Assembly: GCA_020353515.1 (NCBI GenBank)
Contig: CP070695.1
Location: 4,879,466 to 4,943,465, forward strand
Direction: 5' to 3'
Source of the DNA: Candidatus Heimdallarchaeota archaeon
Lineage (GTDB): Archaea > Asgardarchaeota > Heimdallarchaeia > Hodarchaeales > Hodarchaeaceae
Length of the DNA: 64,000 bases
Shown here: one piece after another, positions 45,362-53,675 of the stretch
Position numbering within the stretch: the stretch's first letter is position 1
Layout of the letters: each line of letters opens with the position of its first letter
Notes under the pieces: model-generated
Told to the model about the DNA's origin: nothing
Database searches by the model: none
The model's input: only the letters and a program-made list of their open reading frames with translations
Position numbers and translations under genes: made by a program

Positions 45362-46075
45362 ATGAAAAAACCTAAGAACAAAGAGGAAATTGAGATTAGT
45401 GATTATCTAAACTTACTTATTGCGATAGGTAAAATGGGGGGTATCCGTCGTCCAGTATTCAGTACTACAAGCGAGTTAGGCAGAACAGTAGGGATTTCTC
45501 AACAAAGTGCGTCAAGAAAACTTACAAAATTAGAAAATTCTAATTATATTGTTCGCAATTATAAGCAACGAGGAAATACAATTAAAATAACACCTATTGG
45601 AGTTGCTGCACTTGAACATGTTTTTACCGATTTATGGATGATTTTATCAGCTGAAGGACGAGAAATTAGTGAGAAAATTGTTATAAAAGGGACAGTTTGT
45701 ACAGGAATGGGTGAGGGGGCGTATTATATGAGTCAAAAAGAATATCTAAATCAGTTTGCTTCGCTCTTAGAATTTGAACCTTATCCTGGTACCCTGAATC
45801 TCCAATTATTAGAAGATTCCAGTCTAAGAAATTTTGAACGTTTATTACGTAGTCCTTCTAAATTCATAAAAGAGTTCACAAAAGAAGGACGAAGATTCGG
45901 GAAGGTTTTTGTTTGGCCAACCTATCTGTTAATAGGAAATAGAAAGATATCAGCGGCATTGATTCATCCAGATAGAACCCATCATAATAATCAGATCGAG
46001 ATAATTGCTAAAGAACACATTAAAACAACCTATGAAATTAAGGATGGAGATGAATTAGAACTAATTCTACAATAG
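45362..46075 (+). CDS. ribK: CTP-dependent riboflavin kinase with N-terminal winged helix
   Basis: 237 residues. The N-terminal 90 are a winged-helix domain (VGISQQSASRKLTKLENSNYIV), and the rest is the archaeal RibK fold: GTVCTGMGEGAYYMSQ, FEPYPGTLNLQL and a C-terminal DGDELELIL. The two-part form (RbkR) binds DNA upstream of riboflavin genes and makes FMN with CTP. The neighbouring FAD synthase gene fits. ATG with GGATGAG upstream. It converges with the FAD synthase gene, 22 bases apart. Confidence 0.94.
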   Translation: MKKPKNKEEIEISDYLNLLIAIGKMGGIRRPVFSTTSELGRTVGISQQSASRKLTKLENSNYIVRNYKQRGNTIKITPIGVAALEHVFTDLWMILSAEGREISEKIVIKGTVCTGMGEGAYYMSQKEYLNQFASLLEFEPYPGTLNLQLLEDSSLRNFERLLRSPSKFIKEFTKEGRRFGKVFVWPTYLLIGNRKISAALIHPDRTHHNNQIEIIAKEHIKTTYEIKDGDELELILQ

Positions 46076-46097
46076 ATGATATTTATCTCACAGTTTT

Positions 46098-46772
46098 TTA
46101 CTCAAAAGAATGCTCGTCAAGGTTCTCAAATTTTAGAGAAGACTTCTCATTAGGGATTCTCGCTTCCAATTTAATAATTTCAGTATTTTGAAGTCCAAGG
46201 TCAGTCAATGATTTTGACAATTTATCCTCTGAGAGAGTTTGATCGTATCCTAAGATAATTACATCAGGTTTAACCTCAAAGACGATATCAAGGAATTTTT
46301 GGGGATCAGAAGCTCCTTTCTTTACAAAATCTACTATATCAATGTGTGAAAGTAATTCTACCCGATTAACCTGACTATTGAGGGGTTTACGCCCTTTATT
46401 CGCTTCTACAGTTTCATCAGAAGCCACTATCACAAAGAGTATATCACCATAATTTTTGGCTTCTTTTAGTGTTTTCAAGTGACCCAAGTGGACAATATCA
46501 AAAACTCCGCCCGTAAGAACTACCTTTAGGTTGTTCTTACCCCCTTCGGTAATAGAATAATGATCTGGTTTATCTGCAACTGATTTTATCATATGAAGAC
46601 TTTTCAGTACTGACAGAAGTGCTACGCCTTCCTCCTGTGTTCGTTTTATTTTCTTTGCAAAATCAGATACATTAAAACTTCCTTTCTGAAAGGTTAGTAA
46701 GTATGCTGTTTTTAAAAATTCCTTAAGAAGTGTATGGAATACCTGATCTGAGGGTTTTAATTCACTGTTCAT
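46098..46772 (-). CDS. ribL: FAD synthase-like cytidylyl/adenylyltransferase with N-terminal winged helix
   Basis: 224 residues. A winged-helix segment (residues 10-75) precedes the nucleotidyltransferase domain, TGGVFDIVHLGHLKTLKEA with the HxGH motif, then VIILGYDQT and an R-x-P-x-x-K-S-S-L motif. Archaeal RibL makes FAD from FMN and ATP; the gene lies tail to tail with ribK, giving a riboflavin-to-FAD pair. A glycerol-phosphate cytidylyltransferase role is the alternative. It is followed upstream by dphB. Confidence 0.86.
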   Translation of the reverse strand: MNSELKPSDQVFHTLLKEFLKTAYLLTFQKGSFNVSDFAKKIKRTQEEGVALLSVLKSLHMIKSVADKPDHYSITEGGKNNLKVVLTGGVFDIVHLGHLKTLKEAKNYGDILFVIVASDETVEANKGRKPLNSQVNRVELLSHIDIVDFVKKGASDPQKFLDIVFEVKPDVIILGYDQTLSEDKLSKSLTDLGLQNTEIIKLEARIPNEKSSLKFENLDEHSFE

Positions 46773-46800
46773 CTCAATTGACCAGCGATCGACTAAATTA

Positions 46801-47613
46801 TTAGAATTTTATTGCTTTTTTTCTACTTGAAAGGTCGATATTCCATAAAGTCTGTAAGGCTTCTTCTTCGATGAAATGGAGAGGTTCTGAGCATACTATT
46901 AAAGCTTGAGGAGGACCAATATCTCGCCAAGCTACTGTCTTCACTTCATCAGCATTACCTGGAAGAATAAATTCATTATCTGTTCCAATCTGAGCTAGAC
47001 CAATTACTAAACTTGTTTTAGTAAAGACTGTCTCCTGATTCTTTTCTTCTAATCCCAATAAGATTGAAATTGCCTCATTTATAGAAAGAAATTCTCCAGT
47101 TCTTGTATCAATATCCAAAAGGACTAATGTATGAGCACCTATTTGTTCGTTTAGCTTTATTATTTTATATGGAAATTCACTTGCATTACGTGGAAAAGGG
47201 CATGTCACAGTCCGTCCAAACCGATATGCTGATAATCCAGAAACAGAAGCAGCAGCTGTTAATATTGAAGAATTGTGGATGATTCGACATTTAATACCTT
47301 GTTTAACTGCTTCTATTCTAAGAGAATTATGAGTGGTAGCAATAAATGGATCTCCAGAAATTAATATAGCTGCTGATTTTCCTTTGATCCTTTCTAAAAA
47401 CAAATGATCGTTATTTTCTATATCTTCTCTGTTAAGAATGGTGATATTGGATTTGATTTGATTTAAGAGGGGTGGTATTTCTCCAGGTACGTAATTTGTA
47501 TATTTTTCAATAAATACCTCATCCAATTGTGTTAAAATATCAAGAGTCTCTATTGTACACCCTCTAAGACCAGATGAACCAATACCAATGAAATAAAGTT
47601 CTGTATCAGACAT
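46801..47613 (-). CDS. dphB: Diphthine synthase
   Basis: 270 residues of the tetrapyrrole-methylase fold. LYFIGIGSSGLRGCTIETL opens the protein; LISGDPFIATTHNSLRIEA and ASVSGLSAYRFGRTVTCPFP are the typical segments. It methylates the modified histidine of elongation factor 2 in diphthamide synthesis, a pathway of archaea and eukaryotes. It lies in a minus-strand run with the PUA protein and aCPSF1. Confidence 0.95.
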   Translation of the reverse strand: MSDTELYFIGIGSSGLRGCTIETLDILTQLDEVFIEKYTNYVPGEIPPLLNQIKSNITILNREDIENNDHLFLERIKGKSAAILISGDPFIATTHNSLRIEAVKQGIKCRIIHNSSILTAAASVSGLSAYRFGRTVTCPFPRNASEFPYKIIKLNEQIGAHTLVLLDIDTRTGEFLSINEAISILLGLEEKNQETVFTKTSLVIGLAQIGTDNEFILPGNADEVKTVAWRDIGPPQALIVCSEPLHFIEEEALQTLWNIDLSSRKKAIKF

Positions 47614-47648
47614 TTTTATTCATTGTCAGAATGGATAGTAGAAGACAT

Positions 47649-48131
47649 TTAGAGCTTGTTTTCCCAAATAGAATCACCTAGATAATGAATATTAAGAATG
47701 ACTTTTCCTCTTGAATTAAGGAGCTCATCAGAAGATTTAAGACTCTTCCCAAGTGCCAACACTGCATTTTGAGGGTTACAAACTGTTACAATACTATTAG
47801 AACTGAATTGTGGACTGACTGATGTAATCCCCTGACCAAAGACATCAGCTCCATTAAGTATATATTTTACTGCTCCTTCATCTACTTTAACAGAAGGGAG
47901 ATCAATGGCGGGATATTCTCTAATAAACTGAATGGATGGTAAATATTGATTCTCAAACAGAAAAAAACTGACTTCCCAGTTACGATTAAATATTAGACTT
48001 TTTGATTTTTCATCATCTTCAGCCATAAACTGTATATTAATTTTCAACTCATCAGGTGATATTTTGGGAGCTAATATTAATGATAAGATCTTTTTTCTGA
48101 ATTTCGAGCCAATTTCTTTTTGGGAAGGCAT
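47649..48131 (-). CDS. PUA-domain protein, MCT-1/Tma20-like
   Basis: 160 residues. A short N-terminal domain precedes a PUA domain: VKVDEGAVKYILNGADVFGQ, GITSVSPQF and IVTVCNPQNAVLALGKSL. This is the wording of MCT-1/Tma20 proteins, which bind the small ribosomal subunit with partners that share the DENR or eIF2D fold. In archaea the protein is a predicted translation factor. It is 26 bases from aCPSF1 and just before dphB, in a translation and RNA context. Confidence 0.85.
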   Translation of the reverse strand: MPSQKEIGSKFRKKILSLILAPKISPDELKINIQFMAEDDEKSKSLIFNRNWEVSFFLFENQYLPSIQFIREYPAIDLPSVKVDEGAVKYILNGADVFGQGITSVSPQFSSNSIVTVCNPQNAVLALGKSLKSSDELLNSRGKVILNIHYLGDSIWENKL

Positions 48132-48156
48132 GAATTTCCCGTCTTAAAGGCTTCTT

Positions 48157-50091
48157 TTAGTTGAACCGTAACGTCTCGAGATTTTGGGGAACATCAACTT
48201 TTACATGAAATCGTTTGGACAATGCCTGAGCCAAGGATTGAGAGTTTTTACGTTGACCATGTATGAGAACGATCCTTTCAGGTTTTGGACTTAATTCGCG
48301 AAAATAGTTCATTATTTCATTTTTGTCCGAATGTCCACTAAATCCATCAACCTGATGGATTTCCATTTTTACAGGAAGCATTTTCATTCGACCATCTTCT
48401 ATACTGCGGATTTCTTTTACTCCAGACGCTATTCGTCGGCCGAGGGTTCCCTCAGCTTGATATGATACAAAAACAATTGAATTACGAGGATCCGTTGCTA
48501 GTTCCTTGAAATATTCTACAGAATTACCTCCTGTGAGCATACCTGACGTAGCCATGATAACGACTGGTTTTCCAGTTAAAATTGATTGTCTCTCACTTTG
48601 ATTATCCACAGTTTGAAATATCTCGCTAAGAAAAGGATTGTGGCCTTCATTAAAGATTTGATCTTGTAAGTATGATGATAAGTACTCTGGATGACAAGAA
48701 TGGATAGCAGTGGCTTCAGCAATTAATCCGTCTAGATAAATAGGAACATCTACAAGTTGTCGTTTTCTGTAATAATTTGTTAGAACTACCATCAATTCTT
48801 GTGGCCGCCCTACAGCTAAACTAGGAATCAGAACTTTACCTCCACGCCTTACTGTTTGATTAATGATCTTTACTAGCTGAATTTCAGCATCATTTCGTTT
48901 AGGCATAATATCTCTTGGACCACCATAGGTAGATTCCATGATCATAGCCTCTAAACGGGGAAATTTAGTATTTGCCCGATCTAAGAGTCTAGATCGCCTT
49001 GCTTTGAAATCATTTGCTATAGCAATGTTATACTTCCCGTCTCCAATATGCATATGCATTATTGAAGATCCAAGAATATGACCAGCAGGGGTCATTGTCA
49101 ATCGAACATCATTACTTAGATCAGTAACTTCTCCATACCTACGTGCAATGGTATGTAAAATCATTCTCTTTATGTCACGCTGACTGTAAGGAACGAGCTT
49201 ATTTTCTCGTCCTGCAACCTCGATATAGTCTTTTTGAAGAAGCGTCATGAGGGATAATGTAGCGTCATTAGCATAGACGGGGCCTCTGTACCCCCATTTG
49301 AACAGAAATGGGAGTAAGCCAGAGTGGTCAAGATGAGCATGAGTAATAAGTACAGCATCAATATCAGCAATATCAAATTCAGATGCATTAAAATGTGGAA
49401 ACATCTGATTTGGTTCACGAGACCCTACATTAATTCCACAATCAATAAGGATTTTGGTTTCAACTGTTTCTAAAAGCATACATGATCTCCCTACCTCAGA
49501 AAATCCTCCCAAACCAGTTAACCGAATATAATCATCCTCAATGACCTTGGGACGGTGAATTCGTTTCCCAATATTGAGTAACGCGTGTTTTCGCACTTCT
49601 GATTTATTGGTAAGAGTTTTTCGGATCGAATTAATTAAATGTGATTGGATTGGTGGAGATCTTACAACACGTGGGCGCCACGAAATATCTCTAGCAATTT
49701 CACGGAGAGTAGTCCCACTACGGCCAATAACGGCCCCTGGTTTCTTTGCTTCAATGACGACCTCTCCAAGTTCATCGTCGAATAGCACATTGGTTATTTC
49801 GGCATTCTCAGGTACTATTTCTAATATTCTCGCAGCAGCCTCATCCTTAGCCCTTCGTACCGAAACATCTGATCTAATGACAATTCTTTTTCGTAATGAT
49901 TTTGCTAAACTTTTGACAATATCCCCATTTTCCATTAGAACAGTTGGATTTAAGGAATAGATAACAACAAAAGGTCCTTCAAAAACAACTTTAGAAACTT
50001 GAGCATTCGGTGGTAACTCACTTATGAGATCAGCTTTTAATTGGTCAATCGCTAGCTCACGACTAAATCGCTTTTCCTTTCCTGTATTCAT
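48157..50091 (-). CDS. aCPSF1/FttA: KH-domain beta-CASP ribonuclease
   Basis: 644 residues. Two KH-like domains fill residues 1-150 (RKRIVIRSDVSVRRAKDEAA and GAVIGRSGTTLREIARDIS), followed by a metallo-beta-lactamase domain with LITHAHLDHSGLLPF and the beta-CASP insert, ending with GFSGHSDKNEIMNYF and LIHGQR. In archaea this enzyme cuts nascent RNA and acts as a transcription termination factor. Length and domain order are normal. The ATG has GAGGT eight bases upstream. It leads the minus-strand run with tma20-like and dphB genes. Confidence 0.95.
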   Translation of the reverse strand: MNTGKEKRFSRELAIDQLKADLISELPPNAQVSKVVFEGPFVVIYSLNPTVLMENGDIVKSLAKSLRKRIVIRSDVSVRRAKDEAAARILEIVPENAEITNVLFDDELGEVVIEAKKPGAVIGRSGTTLREIARDISWRPRVVRSPPIQSHLINSIRKTLTNKSEVRKHALLNIGKRIHRPKVIEDDYIRLTGLGGFSEVGRSCMLLETVETKILIDCGINVGSREPNQMFPHFNASEFDIADIDAVLITHAHLDHSGLLPFLFKWGYRGPVYANDATLSLMTLLQKDYIEVAGRENKLVPYSQRDIKRMILHTIARRYGEVTDLSNDVRLTMTPAGHILGSSIMHMHIGDGKYNIAIANDFKARRSRLLDRANTKFPRLEAMIMESTYGGPRDIMPKRNDAEIQLVKIINQTVRRGGKVLIPSLAVGRPQELMVVLTNYYRKRQLVDVPIYLDGLIAEATAIHSCHPEYLSSYLQDQIFNEGHNPFLSEIFQTVDNQSERQSILTGKPVVIMATSGMLTGGNSVEYFKELATDPRNSIVFVSYQAEGTLGRRIASGVKEIRSIEDGRMKMLPVKMEIHQVDGFSGHSDKNEIMNYFRELSPKPERIVLIHGQRKNSQSLAQALSKRFHVKVDVPQNLETLRFN

Positions 50092-50541
50092 TAATTTGAA
50101 CCTCTGTGAACTGAAATAATATTAGAACTTTTGGATCTTACCCAAAGTCTCTGAAGACTGAACTCCTTCACGGAAACATTGGTTATAGACAAAAATCCCG
50201 TATTCATTACGAATGATAGTGATTGATAAAGGCATGATAATTTATGTAGATGCCTTCTTTTAACACCAATATAAGGTGTTATTTACGATTATATTTATAG
50301 CTTAAAGCTGGAGATGATGATAAGATATTATAGACTAAACATCGAATGTAAGAGGTTATTGAGAGGAAATAAAAAACATTACAAGAAATAGTCTAATTGA
50401 TATAACTTAAGAGGAAGAAAGATTTTTTCTTATTAAGATTCTCTTGTACACACAAACACACACAGAGTTTATAAATATTGGTGTGTGTTTGGATTTATAA
50501 ATATTATGCTAATGTTCCGAAATTACTAGGACAGCATTGAA
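50092..50541 (+). other. Intergenic region between aCPSF1 and egsA
   Basis: 450 bases with no gene-like frame. The left half is the start region of the divergent aCPSF1 gene and is AT-rich. The right half holds a dyad and two TATA-like boxes in front of egsA, listed separately. Nothing else stands out; a small RNA cannot be excluded. Confidence 0.6.
50453..50507 (+). promoter_or_regulatory. Double TATA box with an inverted repeat before egsA
   Basis: CAAACACACAC (50453-50463) and its exact inverted copy GTGTGTGTTTG (50481-50491) flank the first TATA-like box TTTATAAATATT (50468-50479). A second copy of the same box lies at 50494-50505. The second box places transcription start near 50525, 17 bases before the egsA ATG. 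The dyad around the first box looks like an operator where a regulator would compete with or recruit the initiation factors. Confidence 0.55.
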
Positions 50542-51624
50542 ATGTCAGGATCAGAAATTCTTGAATCAGTGGTACCCAGATCAATCATAATTGGAAAATC
50601 AACGATTAGAAGAATACCTGATGTTATTCAATCCCTCGGATTAAAACAAAAGGTAATGGTTCTTACTGGTCCTTCCACTAGACATGTTGTTGGAGAGGAA
50701 ATTTTCGAGGTTGTAACCAATCAAGAAATGGATTGTGAAGTCATCATCATTGAGAACTCTTCTCTTGAAGCAGCAAACTCCTATGTTGATCTTGTCCAAC
50801 GATACAAACCAAATATTATCATAAGCGCTGGAGGAGGGAAAAACATCGATGTAGGGAAATTTTGCCTGACAAAACTAACAAATAATACAGAAATGATTTC
50901 CGTTCCAACTGCTACTCCTCATGATGGGATTGCTTCTCCTTTTATTTTTCTCGATAACCCCACTGAAGAGTTTATCGGTGAATCACGCCCGCCTATTGCC
51001 GTGATTGCCGATGTGGAAAAAATTTTGAACCATCCTGATATAGTACGTTATATTCAGGCAGGGGTAGGAGACACAGTTGGTAAAATTACTGCAATTTGGG
51101 ATTGGCAGTATGCATGGCGTATAAAGTCAGAAAAGTATTCCCGATTTGTAGGAGGTGTTCTAGAAAACGCAGATACCCTTTTTCAAAGCCAAGTCTCCGA
51201 AGCTCTTATCAACCCCGAACATGCTGTTCAAATTGTATTAAAGGCTCTTCTAATAGCGGGAGTTCTAATGGGCACATCAAATGACATCCGGGTTGGTTAT
51301 GGTTCTGAACACATGTTTTCTGCTGCATTACACACTGAAACCCCAGAAGCAGATATCCTCCATGGTGAAAGAATTGCATTAGGAACGATTATGATGGCAA
51401 AGTTGCAAGGCCAAAATGAACAGATATTAAGTATTTTAAGAAAGGTCGGTTGTCCAACAAAAATTTCAGAATTGAATGACGATATTCCCCCCGAGGCGAT
51501 TATTAGAGCACTACAGAAAGCGCATAAAATGAATTCAATGTATACCGTGCTTGGACGAACTGGTTTAACGGAGAAAGCTGCATCGCGAATCGCACAAATG
51601 TCAGGGGTGATTAATCCTTCATAA
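50542..51624 (+). CDS. egsA: Glycerol-1-phosphate dehydrogenase
   Basis: 360 residues. The family's Rossmann opening KVMVLTGPSTRHVVGEEI, the SAGGGKNIDVGKF motif, VPTATPHDGIASP and the late zinc site histidines (SEHMFSAALH and DILHGERIALG) identify NAD(P)-linked G1P dehydrogenase. It makes the sn-glycerol-1-phosphate backbone of archaeal lipids, so it is a marker of archaeal membrane chemistry. ATG start with a promoter just upstream. The longin-like gene follows after 91 bases. Confidence 0.96.
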   Translation: MSGSEILESVVPRSIIIGKSTIRRIPDVIQSLGLKQKVMVLTGPSTRHVVGEEIFEVVTNQEMDCEVIIIENSSLEAANSYVDLVQRYKPNIIISAGGGKNIDVGKFCLTKLTNNTEMISVPTATPHDGIASPFIFLDNPTEEFIGESRPPIAVIADVEKILNHPDIVRYIQAGVGDTVGKITAIWDWQYAWRIKSEKYSRFVGGVLENADTLFQSQVSEALINPEHAVQIVLKALLIAGVLMGTSNDIRVGYGSEHMFSAALHTETPEADILHGERIALGTIMMAKLQGQNEQILSILRKVGCPTKISELNDDIPPEAIIRALQKAHKMNSMYTVLGRTGLTEKAASRIAQMSGVINPS

Positions 51625-51715
51625 GTAACATTTAAAATGGATACTAGGATGGTCTTTTCTAGTTCGCTTTAAATATGACTAGTTTATTGTTATCATCTAA
51701 AGGAATTAAATCACT

Positions 51716-52453
51716 ATGGAATCTGAAGCTGAAAGCCCTGTAGTTGGCATTATCATCAGTAGCTTTGCAGATGCAGGTCCACAAGTGATATATAATTCAA
51801 CAAAAAACCATATTTCTGAAGATCAAGCCTTAAATCTCTCTATCCGAATCATGACTGTCATTGGAGATGAAATCAGTTATGATCTTTATGGTCCATTACC
51901 TGTTCCTTCAAATGATGAACTCCTCTGCTTAGCATACGTCTTTCGGGTAGAATCAACATATACGATTGATCCTCGGTTAAAAGAGCGTCCTACAGTCATC
52001 AGTATAATTTTTAAAAGGGCATTAAAACGAACAATTTCCCGCGCACAAGGTATCATTTCATCCTATCTATCCCAAGTGACAGCAAAGGACTTCAAAAAAG
52101 AGGATGATCTTGAATCCTCGAAAATGGAAGAGATTCATAAACGGCTTTCTGCTCTGATCTCCACAAATCCAGTTCGGATCTATATTGTGCAGGATGATCG
52201 CATTCTCGAACACACAGGAAGTCTCGATATACCTACAGATGCTTATGTAATTGCTGATATGCAAAAAAACATTTTTTATATCATATATGAACCCTATTTA
52301 TCGCCAATACGAAAACGACAAGTTGTTATCCTTGTCGACTCACTTAATGAAAAAACTTATCGTCGGAGATTCAATAAACAGATTGTGGACTCGGAAGATG
52401 AAGCAACAGGCCTTTTAAATTTCTACGGCTTAAAACATAGAGAACAGCGGTAA
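51716..52453 (+). CDS. Longin/roadblock-like protein (tentative)
   Basis: 245 residues, no signal peptide. The N-terminal 120 residues run VVGIIISSFADAGPQVIYNS, then an amphipathic helix, a strand and DPRLKERPTVISIIFKRALK with a long following helix. This order (beta, FxDxxGPxxxY, helix, beta) resembles longin-type proteins known to regulate GTPases in Asgard archaea and eukaryotes. The second half (130-245) is an unrecognised alpha-beta domain. It heads an operon with an unknown small protein, TrmI and an Rpn11-like protease. The fold call is a pattern judgement. Confidence 0.55.
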   Translation: MESEAESPVVGIIISSFADAGPQVIYNSTKNHISEDQALNLSIRIMTVIGDEISYDLYGPLPVPSNDELLCLAYVFRVESTYTIDPRLKERPTVISIIFKRALKRTISRAQGIISSYLSQVTAKDFKKEDDLESSKMEEIHKRLSALISTNPVRIYIVQDDRILEHTGSLDIPTDAYVIADMQKNIFYIIYEPYLSPIRKRQVVILVDSLNEKTYRRRFNKQIVDSEDEATGLLNFYGLKHREQR

Positions 52454-52482
52454 TGGTAATAGGTTCAGAGAGGAGATTGATC

Positions 52483-52869
52483 ATGAAACTAGATAGTGCT
52501 TATGGTATGGAACTTGACAGTCTCAAAGATTTGGTTCGATTAGTATCGAGTTCAAGTCCAGATCGTCCATCTACTATTTTTAAGTGGGACTCAGAAGATG
52601 AAAAGGTCTATTATGGGTCTTTTGCAATATTCCCTGGATATTACGAGTTTAAGGCCTTACCTGTTCTCTTTTTTGTCATTCGCAATTCTTCAATTGAAGA
52701 AGATAAATCCCTAGTTCGTTATGATTTACAAGCAAAAGATAATCAGATTTCCTTTTTAAATCACATAGAAGAGAGAGACCTAGAAAATGTTCACACGGGT
52801 CTTGTAAGATTTATCCCTATTGTGAAGCTAAAAAAAGCCCCGAAGATTTTTTCCGATATGATGTATTAA
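52483..52869 (+). CDS. Small protein of unknown function in the TrmI-Rpn11 operon
   Basis: About 128 residues. No family recognised. The sequence is rich in beta strands (KVYYGSFAIFPGYYEF, PVLFFVIRNSS) with a short N-terminal helix and a basic end. GAGAGGAG at 52468-52475, seven bases upstream, favours the ATG at 52483; an earlier ATG at 52453 overlaps the previous stop (TAATG), so coupled translation is also possible. It is cotranscribed with the longin-like gene upstream and TrmI eleven bases downstream. Confidence 0.65.
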   Translation: MKLDSAYGMELDSLKDLVRLVSSSSPDRPSTIFKWDSEDEKVYYGSFAIFPGYYEFKALPVLFFVIRNSSIEEDKSLVRYDLQAKDNQISFLNHIEERDLENVHTGLVRFIPIVKLKKAPKIFSDMMY

Positions 52870-52880
52870 GAGGGTCTTTT

Positions 52881-53666
52881 GTGTTAAAAGAAGGGGATAT
52901 TGTACGTATTGTTGAAGTAGCTCAACGTCAACCAAAATCATGGATTGTAACCCTAGTAAGAGATGGGGAACTTTCTACGCATTTAGGCAAAATTTTCCAT
53001 AATGAATGTATAGGGAGGAGATATGGAGATCAATTAAAGAAAGAGAAAAAAGTTTTCATTCTTCTAAAGCCCTCGGTACGTGATTTTTTACGCCACTTCC
53101 GGTTAAAAACACAAATTCTTTACGCGGATGACTGTGCTATCGCATGTAATTTAGCTGGACTTAGTTCTGGCATGAGAGTGGGAGAAGCTGGAACTGGTTC
53201 TGGTGCTTTAACGCTTTTTCTTGCCCACAATGTCCACCCAACTGGACAAGTGTTTTCTTTTGATATTAATGCCGATTATATCGCAAATGCTCAAAAAAAT
53301 CTAGCAATTACAGGATTATCTGATTGTATAACATTTAAACTACAAGACATTCGCGCACCCCTAGAAGTACGGGAGTTAGACGCGTTTTTCTTAGATTTTT
53401 CTTCACCTTATGAAGCTATAGATAACATCGCTCCTTCATTAAAGAGTAGTGGTCACTTGATTTGTTTTGTTCCAAATTGGGGTCAGGTGGAAGAAACTGT
53501 GGCTCAGATTAGAAAAAGTCCTTATTTTTTCCATGTTGATACTTTCGAGATAACTCGTAGGAATTTTACGGTTAATCCAGAAAGGCATATAATGAGACCA
53601 GTTTTCCGTGATCTAGTATATTCGGGGATACTTATTCATGCTATTCGTATTAATCCAAATCAATGA
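52881..53666 (+). CDS. trmI: tRNA (adenine-N1)-methyltransferase, TrmI family
   Basis: 261 residues. A small N-terminal domain and a SAM-binding Rossmann domain with MRVGEAGTGSGALTLFLAHN and VFSFDINADYIANAQKNL. Archaeal TrmI makes m1A at tRNA positions 57 and 58. The substrate-site motif usually reads DxPxPW; here it is LDFSSPYEAI, so the tryptophan is replaced by Tyr-Glu. GTG or TTG start with GAGGGTC upstream. The JAMM protease gene begins nine bases after the stop. Confidence 0.88.
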   Translation: MLKEGDIVRIVEVAQRQPKSWIVTLVRDGELSTHLGKIFHNECIGRRYGDQLKKEKKVFILLKPSVRDFLRHFRLKTQILYADDCAIACNLAGLSSGMRVGEAGTGSGALTLFLAHNVHPTGQVFSFDINADYIANAQKNLAITGLSDCITFKLQDIRAPLEVRELDAFFLDFSSPYEAIDNIAPSLKSSGHLICFVPNWGQVEETVAQIRKSPYFFHVDTFEITRRNFTVNPERHIMRPVFRDLVYSGILIHAIRINPNQ

Positions 53667-53675
53667 GATGAAAAG

